This document shows, piece by piece, positions 1 through 7,578 of a stretch of 64,000 nt of DNA (positions are counted from its first letter, which is position 1; every line of letters starts with the position of its first letter). The translations under genes and the position numbers were made by a program. Under the pieces are notes generated by a model, which saw only the letters and a list, made by a program, of their open reading frames with translations, did no database searches and was not told the DNA's origin. The DNA is from Parabacteroides goldsteinii (GTDB lineage Bacteria > Bacteroidota > Bacteroidia > Bacteroidales > Tannerellaceae): positions 62,001 to 126,000 of the forward strand of contig NZ_JADNBB010000014.1 of assembly GCF_015550595.1 (NCBI RefSeq), written 5' to 3'.

Positions 1-240
1 GGACACATGCCGCATCCGGTACTCGGTTTCGCCGGTCAGGTTATTAAAACGGAAATCATACTGCTCCCCCAGAAAATCTTCCATCTTCATAAGCGCGTCC
101 GTCACTTTTCCCGCAGGTGATTTTTCAACTTGCCTTCCGGTAGCTGCCGGATGTTTCACTTCACGACTGTCATCCGCACTACCCAGCCACTTTTGAACCA
201 GGCAAAAAACTGTTTCAATAAGATTTTTCATACTTTCCAT
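1..240 (-). CDS. N-terminal part of a VirE/primase-helicase-like protein (truncated by window edge)
   Basis: Only the first 80 codons are present; the gene runs off the left edge. The start ATG is at 240, with a second in-frame Met three codons later. The visible stretch has a low-complexity linker followed by EDFLGEQYDFRFNNLTGETEYR-type sequence (residues about 52-73). This resembles the segment ahead of the VapE/VirE helicase domain (DUF3874-type proteins) in Bacteroides mobile or accessory loci, where such genes are commonly divergent from an HU-like gene, as here. The family call rests on this short motif, so it is tentative. The function in Bacteroidales is unclear; the family is related to phage primase-helicases. 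Confidence 0.55.
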   Translation of the reverse strand, partial: MESMKNLIETVFCLVQKWLGSADDSREVKHPAATGRQVEKSPAGKVTDALMKMEDFLGEQYDFRFNNLTGETEYRMRHVS

Positions 241-398
241 ACCTTCATTTTTTATGTATTTTTCATCGAAGGTATAATGTGAACAGGGGGTTTTGCAAAT
301 TTACAGACAAGTATTTTCCGGGAAACTCATCTAACTCGCGGCCTTGAATATACTGTTGCACAGCTCATATCTTATTAGTACATTTGTAGGGAGATTTG

Positions 399-486
399 TA
401 TCGTTCAACAACACTGAAGCGATCGCTTAACAGGTGTGGAACGATCGCCTTACACGTGTCGGACAATCGCCCCACAAATGTAAAAC
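399..486. repeat. Four degenerate 22-bp tandem direct repeats upstream of an HU-like gene
   Basis: Four consecutive 22-bp units start at 399, 421, 443 and 465. Shared core positions are ATCG near the start of each unit, then CA and TGT or CT, with GAAC/GGAC/AAAC at the junction. They lie in the 297-bp divergent intergenic region between the VirE-like gene and the HU-like gene. A period of about two helical turns puts every unit on the same face of the DNA, which suits a cooperative protein-binding array. The function is inferred. Confidence 0.6.
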
Positions 487-537
487 GAACAAAAAGTAGG
501 CACTTAAATACTAATTACTCAAGAGAAACGAACGAAT

Positions 538-1149
538 ATGTCAGCAGAATACGACTTCTACAAAAACCCAATACCTCCCGGTAGCAAGAGAAAACCGCGT
601 CTACACGCACGCATAGTAACAAACGGAACAATAGGAACGGAAGAACTGGCGGAAGAAATACACGGCCGGAGCACGTTGACAACCGCCGATATCCACGCTA
701 CACTTATCTCGCTCAGCAAGGTGATAACCGAACATTTGCGACGTGGCGAACGCGTTCATATTAAAGGGCTGGGGTATCTGCAAATGACTTTGCAATGTCC
801 TCCGGTGAAATATCCCAAAGAAATACGTGCCGAGTCGATACATTTCAAATCAGTAGCCTTCCGCCCTGAGATAGCCCTGAAGGATTCATTGAAAACAACC
901 AGTTTCGTACGCGCCACGCGAAAAAATCATTCTGCCGGCTATTCAGACATAGAGATAGACGGTCTGCTGACCGGATATTTTCTAGATCATCCCTCCATCA
1001 GCCGGGAGAAATTTCAGGATCTGTGCTGCTTCACCAAAGGGACGGCCAATCGCAGACTGGCAAAACTGGTACAGGAAGGGAAACTCAGGAAGGAAGGATT
1101 ATACCGCTTTCCGGTTTACGCACCGGTTCCCGGAAATTACAGAAAATAA
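538..1149 (+). CDS. HU-like DNA-binding protein with C-terminal winged-helix-like domain
   Basis: 203 residues. Residues about 20-125 match the Bacteroidetes HU-like (HU-HIG) pattern: hARIVTNGTIGTEELAEEI, then ADI, a helical stretch, and GERVHIKGLGYLQ, ending in FRPEIALKDSL. Residues about 135-195 form a second predicted helical domain ending RRLAKLVQEGKLRKEGLYRF, which looks like a winged helix-turn-helix. The protein is presumably a nucleoid or site-specific DNA binder. It is closely related in layout to the gene at 48742 and more distantly to that at 26524-26970. A tandem repeat array lies 50-140 bp upstream and could be its own operator. The gene is divergent from the VirE-like gene. The fold is well supported; the biological role is not known. 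Confidence 0.8.
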   Translation: MSAEYDFYKNPIPPGSKRKPRLHARIVTNGTIGTEELAEEIHGRSTLTTADIHATLISLSKVITEHLRRGERVHIKGLGYLQMTLQCPPVKYPKEIRAESIHFKSVAFRPEIALKDSLKTTSFVRATRKNHSAGYSDIEIDGLLTGYFLDHPSISREKFQDLCCFTKGTANRRLAKLVQEGKLRKEGLYRFPVYAPVPGNYRK

Positions 1150-1238
1150 CAAAGGTGAAACGCGAGGCTTCACCTTAACAAACTGTTCACCTGACCATTA
1201 CGATCAATGTGACAGGTGAAGGGTATGCGTTGAAACAA

Positions 1239-3344
1239 CTACGGCATTGGTAAAAAACCCTCCGCTCTCACTGTCCAGCTTCCATCTTGCGGGAATCCGG
1301 GAGCTTCGCCCGATGATCCGTCCCAACCGGCAGCCATCATGGCGACAGCAGTCAATAAGGCACCGTTGGACGGGAAGTAAGGAAACGGACCGCCTGTAGC
1401 CAATCCATGTTCATCGAACTGGAAACCACCGGCTGGATGAAGCAGGAAGTCCACCGCCTGTCCGGGTTGCCCACAGCGCGCGGCTGCCATAGCCAGCATC
1501 GGAAAGTCCCATCCCCAGGTCCGGTCAAAATTCCAGGTAGCAGTGATCTTTGCCAATGTACGTGCCAACGTATCCGGATCAACCCCGTCCCCCGGCAGCA
1601 TACCGTAAGTACCGATTAAAGCCGGATGCTCGAAGACAAAGTCCGTCCACATGTCCGGGATACCCTCATACGTAACATATACATCTTCTTCAACAGGCAA
1701 CGGAGAGAGTCGGGCTAATACCTTTTCCCACTTTTCGTCTACCGGAAGCGACATGCGTTCACGCCATTCACAAGCCATCCGCAGGCCATAACGCCAATAC
1801 CCTAACTCGAAGGCCGGATTCAACGTTATTTCGGGTCGTGTATTCTCGGAAACAATAAAAACAGGAGGCCCTAATACATACCGATCCTGTGCCTCGTCAT
1901 AATGTGCATAATCGGCCATAAAGTCGGCGGTAGCCGAAACGACAGGTTCCCATTTCTCCAACGTCTCGCGGGTAGGATGCAGCCGGTAATCGAGGTCGGC
2001 AAAATAGATCGGGTGCGGTTGCTGCCAGATCAGGGTAGCATGGATGATATGCGGCCACTCACGATCGAAATCAGCCGTACATTTAGGCCAGCGGGCTCCT
2101 TTATACCCTTGCTGCTGTGCACGCATCTGTGAAGTAGGGAGAAAATCCCGGTAAACGGTCAGGCTCTCTTCAAGCAGAGGCCAACGGTTCCATAAAGCAT
2201 AATGTACGCCATGCCACCAGATCATTTCGAAATGGAAACGGCCGTACCAGCCATTATTCACCAATCCGCTTTCCTGTGGAGGAAGCGATCCGGCCTCGTT
2301 CACCTTCATAAGGTATTGCGAAAGGACGATTCGGCGTTCCAGTTCTTTCCAGCGCGGGTCTTTGCTACCGGACAGGTCGATTGCCGCCCCCGATTGCCAG
2401 AAAGCTCTCCATTCCCTGGAACTGTCATTAAATATGCGGGAAGCGGTCGGGATATCCGCCATCTCTTCCTGTGAGAAAAGACAAGAGAAAGACAACTCCT
2501 CCGTATCTTCCGGGATCAGTTCAAAACGGTGGGATGCCTCTGCTCCGTCCTGCACGAAACCAGCGCGGGTATTCCACCGCAACGAAGTATAATAATGTGT
2601 TTCATCCATTTTACGGGCTATGAGAACAGATCCTTTCTTTTCGTCCCGGATGACCGAACGGTGCGCCCCGGGTTTATCATAAGTACCGACATACTCTTTC
2701 ATCTCCCCGCTCTCCGCATAAGGGAAATCGAGAAAAACACTTACCTGTCCTTTCTTGAGCAACGGACTTTCTACTGTGACGCCTACCGCATCCAAAGCCG
2801 GATGACAAGCCGTTTTAACAGAAACGGGAACACCGTCCAATTTAAAACGGCTGTGTATGATACCGGTCCACATATCCACCTCCTGGTAAGTATCCGAAAG
2901 ATCTTCGGCAGTCGCCTCCCTCCCATCCGAACGAAGCAGTTTAAAGCCGATACGTCCCAGGTTGAAGCGATGGGGATTAGCGGCCAGCCAGGCTGATAAT
3001 TCGGGTTGTTCCGGATTAGGTATATCGTAAGGGAGCATCTTGCCATAGGTCTCTATCAAAGGCTTTCTGAAATCCTCCACCCGCAGCCCTTCCGGCAGGG
3101 GAAAGCTATGCCAGCTCCACTGGGCCATCGTATTGAAAGGGACAAAGGTTTGCAATCCGGTAATATCAACCCCGAAAGCGAATTCGCCATTCCCTACCTG
3201 GGCAGGACTCCGGGGATCAGTCTTCGTGGTTACGATACGATGCCTGTCTACCAATGCTTGCCTGTCGATACGGGACTGATTACAGGCTACAAACGAGAAC
3301 ACGCTCACCAGAAACAGGAGGATAAGTCGGATCGGTCTTTTCAT
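1239..3344 (-). CDS. Predicted six-hairpin glycosidase-like lipoprotein
   Basis: About 701 residues from the ATG at 3344. An in-frame upstream extension begins with TTG inside a -7 promoter element and is not used. The N-terminus is a lipoprotein signal (RLILLFLVSVFSFVAC, Cys at about 21), so the protein is probably outer-membrane or periplasmic. The body has the pattern of (alpha/alpha)6-barrel glycoside hydrolases and phosphorylases: an N-terminal beta-rich part, then NGWYGRFHFEMIWWHGVHY, WEPVVSATADFMADYA and a C-terminal GGPFPYFPSNGALLTAVAMM segment that recalls GH65/GH95-like enzymes. Substrate and exact family cannot be assigned by eye. It is a single gene with its own promoter, not in an obvious polysaccharide utilisation locus. 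Confidence 0.65.
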   Translation of the reverse strand: MKRPIRLILLFLVSVFSFVACNQSRIDRQALVDRHRIVTTKTDPRSPAQVGNGEFAFGVDITGLQTFVPFNTMAQWSWHSFPLPEGLRVEDFRKPLIETYGKMLPYDIPNPEQPELSAWLAANPHRFNLGRIGFKLLRSDGREATAEDLSDTYQEVDMWTGIIHSRFKLDGVPVSVKTACHPALDAVGVTVESPLLKKGQVSVFLDFPYAESGEMKEYVGTYDKPGAHRSVIRDEKKGSVLIARKMDETHYYTSLRWNTRAGFVQDGAEASHRFELIPEDTEELSFSCLFSQEEMADIPTASRIFNDSSREWRAFWQSGAAIDLSGSKDPRWKELERRIVLSQYLMKVNEAGSLPPQESGLVNNGWYGRFHFEMIWWHGVHYALWNRWPLLEESLTVYRDFLPTSQMRAQQQGYKGARWPKCTADFDREWPHIIHATLIWQQPHPIYFADLDYRLHPTRETLEKWEPVVSATADFMADYAHYDEAQDRYVLGPPVFIVSENTRPEITLNPAFELGYWRYGLRMACEWRERMSLPVDEKWEKVLARLSPLPVEEDVYVTYEGIPDMWTDFVFEHPALIGTYGMLPGDGVDPDTLARTLAKITATWNFDRTWGWDFPMLAMAAARCGQPGQAVDFLLHPAGGFQFDEHGLATGGPFPYFPSNGALLTAVAMMAAGWDGSSGEAPGFPQDGSWTVRAEGFLPMP

Positions 3345-3371
3345 TTTCTCATGATTTAAATGTAACAGTCT

Positions 3372-3379
3372 CAAATATA
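3372..3379 (-). promoter_or_regulatory. -7 promoter element for the glycosidase-like lipoprotein
   Basis: TATATTTG on the minus strand matches the Bacteroidetes -7 consensus TAnnTTTG. It lies 27 bp ahead of the ATG at 3344. I see no convincing -33 TTTG at the usual spacing. Confidence 0.55.
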
Positions 3380-3450
3380 CAACTTTTCCATCCTATACAC
3401 CTTGCTTTCTCTTTCCTCGTTAACAATATTTATCAATAAAAAGAATCACC

Positions 3451-3490
3451 ATCTACTTAAATTAAGTAGATTTGCGAAAAGATAGTAGAT
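3451..3490. promoter_or_regulatory. Palindromic BlaI-type operator overlapping the blaI promoter
   Basis: 3451-3471 is a perfect 21-bp palindrome, ATCTACTTA plus centre plus TAAGTAGAT. A further half-site TAGTAGAT follows at 3483-3490. The right arm overlaps TAGATTTG (3467-3474), a match to the -7 consensus TAnnTTTG. BlaI/MecI repressors bind TACA/TGTA-type dyads that overlap the promoters of their own operons. The position here argues for direct autorepression of the two genes downstream. Confidence 0.7.
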
Positions 3491-3514
3491 TAAAATTCAA
3501 ATAATTAAAGAGAC

Positions 3515-3874
3515 ATGGAGAGACTGACTGCACAAGAAGAAAACATTATGCTCTATATTTGGAGACTAGGTCCCTGCTTTATCCGGGATATACTGAACGA
3601 GATGCCTGAGCCCCGTCCGCCTTATACGAGCGTGGCCTCTGTGATCCGTAACCTGGAAAAGAAGAAATATGTCACACCGAAGAAGTTCGGAACCATCACA
3701 AGGTTCTCTCCCAAGGTGAAAGAGGCTGACTACAAGCGTACTTTCATGTCGAACGTCGTAGAGAATTACTTCACCGGCTCTTACAAAGAGATGGTATCCT
3801 TTTTTGTCCGCAACCGTAAACTGACGAAAAGCGACTTGCAGGACCTTATGAACCAGATAGAAAACGAAGAATAA
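3515..3874 (+). CDS. BlaI/MecI/CopY-family transcriptional repressor
   Basis: 119 residues, the usual BlaI size. Residues 1-75 form the winged helix: LTAQEENIMLYIWRLGPCFIRDILNEM, then TSVASVIRNLEKKKYVTPKK. Residues 80-119 are the helical dimerisation part. In the paradigm (Staphylococcus BlaI), cleavage triggered by the membrane metalloprotease BlaR1 relieves repression. Here the next gene, 15 bp downstream, is an M56-type membrane protease with a TonB domain instead of a penicillin sensor. The pair is therefore a Bacteroidetes BlaI/M56 system whose signal is unknown. A palindromic operator sits directly upstream. Confidence 0.9.
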   Translation: MERLTAQEENIMLYIWRLGPCFIRDILNEMPEPRPPYTSVASVIRNLEKKKYVTPKKFGTITRFSPKVKEADYKRTFMSNVVENYFTGSYKEMVSFFVRNRKLTKSDLQDLMNQIENEE

Positions 3875-3889
3875 ATAAAAACGAATCCT

Positions 3890-5218
3890 ATGGAAACATC
3901 GATACTGGCCTATTTCCTGAAGGTGAACCTGGCGTTGGCAATCCTTTATATCTGCTACCGCTTGTTATTCCGGGATGATACCTTTTTCCGCTTGCGGAGA
4001 GGTGTATTGCTTTCTGTCTACCTGATTGCATTCCTCTATCCATTATTGGATATCAGTATCTGGTTATCCTCCCGTGAAAGCATGACAGAAATAGTGAACT
4101 ACTATTCTACGATCCTTCCACAGAAAACGGCGGCCATTACGAATGATACGTCTCTCCTTGCAAAATCGAACCGGCAGATGATGATAGAAAGCGCTTTGTT
4201 ACTGGTCTATCTGACAGGAGTATGCCTATTGTTCTTCCGTTGTATCGTGGAATTGGTCATGGTGGTCAGACGCCGGTTCAGAAGTCCTGAACGAGAGATC
4301 AGCGGGACAACTATTCACATATTACCCGCAGGGGAAGAACCTTATTCCTTCTTCGGCTGGATATTCGTTTCACCGGATTCACACACTCCGCAAGCGCTGG
4401 AAGAGATACTGGTGCATGAGAATACCCATGTCCGCCAGTTTCATTCGGCCGATGTAGTTCTCGCAGAGCTCGTATGTATCCTATATTGGATCAACCCCTT
4501 TGCCTGGTTATTGAAAAAAGAGATCAGTAGCAACCATGAATACCTGGCAGACGAACAGGTGATGCTTGCCGGATATAATAAGAAAGAATATCAGTACCAT
4601 CTGATCGGACTGGAACATCCCGATATGGCTATAGCAAAACTATATAACAATTTCAGTGTCTTACCATTAAAAAAGAGAATTACTATGTTAAACAAAAAAA
4701 GAACCGGCAGGGTTGGGAAAGTAAAGTACCTGACACTGCTACCGCTGGCAGCCGGCTTATTGCTGCTCAACAACATCGACGCAATGGCACGGATCATGAA
4801 CCGGCAGGCGACTGTTCCCGCCCCCGCACAACAGACAGAGGTTGTATCTGCACCGGAAACAACTCCCGCAGAAGTAGCAGTACCGCTGCCACCGCAGGAC
4901 GACAAAGTATATGAGGTGGTAGATGTGATGCCGGAATTTCCCGGAGGGCAAAACGAACTGCTAAAATATCTGGCAAGGAATATCAAATATCCGGAAGAAT
5001 CAGTAAAGAATAAAGAAGAAGGTAGAGTTTCACTCACTTTCATTGTCAACAAAGACGGCAGTATCTCGGACGTCAAGGTAGTAAGAAACGCAACTCCGGC
5101 ATTGGATGCAGAGGCGATACGGATAGTCAAAAGCATGCCTAACTGGACTCCTGGAAAAGAAAAAGGCAAAGATGTTCGGGTAGCTTATACTGTCCCAGTA
5201 ACCTTCAGGCTTCAATAA
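3890..5218 (+). CDS. M56-family (BlaR1-like) membrane metalloprotease with C-terminal TonB domain
   Basis: 442 residues. Membrane segments lie near 7-25, 38-57 and 100-125. The zinc motif H176-E-N-T-H180 is followed by NHEYLADEQV, supplying the third ligand region (about E217/D221), as in M56 peptidases. A further membrane segment is near 278-295. A proline-rich linker (about 305-340) leads to a TonB C-terminal domain (about 350-442) with PGGQNELLKYLARNIKYPEE and DAEAIRIVKSMPNWTPGK. No penicillin-binding sensor domain is present. It presumably cleaves or signals to the BlaI-like repressor encoded just upstream. The TonB part could sense or energise an envelope partner, which is inference. Confidence 0.88.
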   Translation: METSILAYFLKVNLALAILYICYRLLFRDDTFFRLRRGVLLSVYLIAFLYPLLDISIWLSSRESMTEIVNYYSTILPQKTAAITNDTSLLAKSNRQMMIESALLLVYLTGVCLLFFRCIVELVMVVRRRFRSPEREISGTTIHILPAGEEPYSFFGWIFVSPDSHTPQALEEILVHENTHVRQFHSADVVLAELVCILYWINPFAWLLKKEISSNHEYLADEQVMLAGYNKKEYQYHLIGLEHPDMAIAKLYNNFSVLPLKKRITMLNKKRTGRVGKVKYLTLLPLAAGLLLLNNIDAMARIMNRQATVPAPAQQTEVVSAPETTPAEVAVPLPPQDDKVYEVVDVMPEFPGGQNELLKYLARNIKYPEESVKNKEEGRVSLTFIVNKDGSISDVKVVRNATPALDAEAIRIVKSMPNWTPGKEKGKDVRVAYTVPVTFRLQ

Positions 5219-5238
5219 ATAGCCGATTAAACATATTA

Positions 5239-5337
5239 TTCCCTTTTTGAGACAGACACAAAAAAGGCATGAAACTTTCCCTAATGCTGGCAGGCGATCA
5301 GAAAAGTAACATGCCCATAGCCCTTCTCAAAAAGGGA
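5239..5337. repeat. Long-range inverted repeat between convergent genes
   Basis: A perfect 13-bp inverted repeat (5240-5252 and 5325-5337, TCCCTTTTTGAGA and its complement) encloses 72 bp. That interior holds a second smaller inverted pair (GGCATG near 5266 and CATGCC near 5310). The right arm is followed by a T-rich run. It lies between the 3' ends of the M56 gene and mutL and may be a bidirectional terminator, a structured RNA or a remnant repeat element. Confidence 0.45.
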
Positions 5338-5355
5338 TATTTTTTAATATTCCGT

Positions 5356-7251
5356 CTACTTAAACCGCTTCTCCAACTCCTCGTCGGTCAACATCGAAAC
5401 GATCGTTTTCCCGTCGGGTGTCAGGTTTGAATCCGGACAGGAGAAAAGAGTGGCGATCAAATGATCCATCTCATCGGCAGACATCACTTTCCCCGGACGA
5501 ATGGCAGCAGCTTTTGCTAGTGCCAACGCGATCGACTCACAAATCTCCTCGTGTACTTCACAGCCCGTTTCTATGGCACGGCTGACAATATCTTTTATCA
5601 AAACGACCTGATCCACATTTTCCAGACCGGCCGGTAAACCATTGATTGCATAGCTGTTATTCCCCAGGTTGGAGAGATCGAAACCGATAAAACGCATATC
5701 TTCCAGCAACACAGGCAAAACGGCAGCCTCGGCCGCGGTAAACTCGATAATTTCCGGGAAAAGCACCTGCTGGGAGGCTCCTTTCTGCTGACGGATATTA
5801 TTCAGATACTGGTCGAACAGGATGCGGACATGTGCCCGGTATTGATCGATCAATGCCAATCCCGACTTGAGCGAAGTAATGATATAACGTCCTTTGTACT
5901 GATAACAAGGGGTAGTTGTGTCAGCAAACAAAGCCTCGTCACCGGCAACCACCTTAACGGGGTCCGGTGTCTCCACCTCCTCCGTATCCAATACTTCACC
6001 CATCATTTCCAGGTCCTTGCGTACGGCATCCCGGTCACTTTCAAACCCCTGATAGAGTTGAGACCAGTCGAACTCCTGCTTTTTTGAAGAAGGGGACGAG
6101 GATGACGAGGGCGAATACGAAGACGACGAAGAGCTCTTGAACGGATTGTATCCGGAGTCGAGTTGCACAGTAGGAGACTTAAAAACATCCGCTTCCCTGA
6201 CAGGGTTATAGACCGGTATGTCGATTGCATCCTCCACATCGAAGTCGATGGTAGGAATGGCACTCGATTTGGCCAGTGCCTCACGGGTGGCAGCCATCAG
6301 TATCTGCCAGATAGGCTGTTCGTTCTCGAATTTAATCTCAGTCTTGGTCGGATGGATATTTACATCGATCGTAGAAGGATCAAGCGTGAAATAGATAAAA
6401 TAGTTGGGTTGTTCGCCGGGAGGGATCAACTGTTCATAAGCCTGCATGACCGCCTTATGAAAATATGGATGTTTCATGAAACGTCCGTTCACGAAAAAGT
6501 ATTGCAGTGCCCCGCGCTTTTTGGCAGAATCGGGACGGCCTACAAAACCGGAAATAGTGACCAACGAGCTTTGTGCATCCACAGAAAGCAACTTCTGGTT
6601 CAGGTTCTTGCCGTAAACGTTTATAATACGCTGACGCAAACCGGATTCCGGCAAATTAAATATCTCGGTATCATTATGATTCAGCCCCAAAGCCACCTGA
6701 GGGTTCACCAATGCGATCCGTTCGAACTCATTGATTATATTACGAAACTCCGTCTCGTTCGATTTCAGGAATTTACGCCGGGCAGGTACATTAAAGAACA
6801 GATTCTTTATAGAGAAAATACTACCTTCCGTACAGGCGTCCGGTTCGATATCCTGTAAGGTGGAACCTGCCATCGAAAGCTTCGTACCGAGTTCGGCACC
6901 TTGCAGCCGGGTACGCAATTCCACATGGGCTACTGCTGCGATCGAAGCGAGGGCCTCTCCACGGAACCCCATTGTATGGAGCGAAAAGAGGTCGTCGGCA
7001 GAAGAGATCTTAGAGGTGGCATGCCGTTCGAATGCCATACGGGCATCGGTTTCAGACATACCTTTCCCGTCATCGACCACCTGGATCAATGTACGCCCTG
7101 CATCCTTGATGTTCACCTGGATGTGACCGGCTCCTGCATCTATCGCATTTTCAACCAGTTCCTTTACAACGGAAGCAGGCCGTTGAATAACTTCACCGGC
7201 CGCTATCTGATTGGCTATACTATCAGGTAATAAATGAATTATATCGCTCAT
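5356..7251 (-). CDS. mutL: DNA mismatch repair protein MutL
   Basis: 631 residues. The N-terminal GHKL ATPase shows ELVENAIDAGA, DDGKGM and HTMGFRGEALASIAAV (about residues 30-105), all hallmarks of MutL. A serine-rich linker (about 370-395, mostly Ser/Pro) precedes the C-terminal dimerisation domain. The region equivalent to the MutL endonuclease motif DQHA(X)2E(X)4E reads DQYRAHVRILFDQ, so the metal-binding Glu positions are absent. This suggests a nicking-deficient, E. coli-like MutL. MutL couples MutS mismatch recognition to strand removal. The start overlaps the stop of the upstream small gene by 4 bp (ATGA), implying translational coupling. Confidence 0.95.
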   Translation of the reverse strand: MSDIIHLLPDSIANQIAAGEVIQRPASVVKELVENAIDAGAGHIQVNIKDAGRTLIQVVDDGKGMSETDARMAFERHATSKISSADDLFSLHTMGFRGEALASIAAVAHVELRTRLQGAELGTKLSMAGSTLQDIEPDACTEGSIFSIKNLFFNVPARRKFLKSNETEFRNIINEFERIALVNPQVALGLNHNDTEIFNLPESGLRQRIINVYGKNLNQKLLSVDAQSSLVTISGFVGRPDSAKKRGALQYFFVNGRFMKHPYFHKAVMQAYEQLIPPGEQPNYFIYFTLDPSTIDVNIHPTKTEIKFENEQPIWQILMAATREALAKSSAIPTIDFDVEDAIDIPVYNPVREADVFKSPTVQLDSGYNPFKSSSSSSYSPSSSSSPSSKKQEFDWSQLYQGFESDRDAVRKDLEMMGEVLDTEEVETPDPVKVVAGDEALFADTTTPCYQYKGRYIITSLKSGLALIDQYRAHVRILFDQYLNNIRQQKGASQQVLFPEIIEFTAAEAAVLPVLLEDMRFIGFDLSNLGNNSYAINGLPAGLENVDQVVLIKDIVSRAIETGCEVHEEICESIALALAKAAAIRPGKVMSADEMDHLIATLFSCPDSNLTPDGKTIVSMLTDEELEKRFK

Positions 7252-7553
7252 GACCAGAACAAATACCAGAATAATGCACCCAGAACCGCAATTGCAACAA
7301 TGAGCTTAACGCTCTTATATGTACGGCTACGTGCATTGTCCCCTCTGTCAAGGCTTTTCTTCAGGTGCGAAGTACCTTCAACAAAGGTTCCTTTTATCTG
7401 AGGTTTATATTCTTCCAGTGACTCCTCCACTCCCATCTCGCGTTTTATCTTACGCACACGTTCCTCCATAGCCTCTCTGTGGGGATCCCAGTAAATCGGC
7501 TTATGGTCGTATTGACGGGGCTTACGCATATTATAAAATGAGAAAAGTGCCAT
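7248..7553 (-). CDS. Conserved small membrane protein upstream of mutL
   Basis: 101 residues. The N-terminal two thirds are hydrophilic and highly charged (YDHKPIYWDPHREAMEERVRKIKREMG), and a single membrane segment lies at the C-terminus (about 83-99, LIVAIAVLGALFWYLFW). This suggests a cytoplasmic domain tail-anchored in the inner membrane. I recognise it only as the type of small conserved protein that sits between the OstA-like gene and mutL in Bacteroidales. It overlaps mutL by 4 bp and follows the OstA-like gene by 25 bp, so it belongs to the same operon. Function unknown. Confidence 0.75.
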   Translation of the reverse strand: MALFSFYNMRKPRQYDHKPIYWDPHREAMEERVRKIKREMGVEESLEEYKPQIKGTFVEGTSHLKKSLDRGDNARSRTYKSVKLIVAIAVLGALFWYLFWS

Positions 7554-7578
7554 AACTTAACAAATTTAATAGTGAATT

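Noticed and set aside
396-584. 62-codon plus-strand reading frame across the repeat array
   Set aside because: It overlaps the repeat units and the HU-like start in another frame, with Arg/Thr-rich composition and no family pattern.
6163-6858. 231-codon frame opposite mutL
   Set aside because: Antisense shadow of mutL with no recognisable motif.
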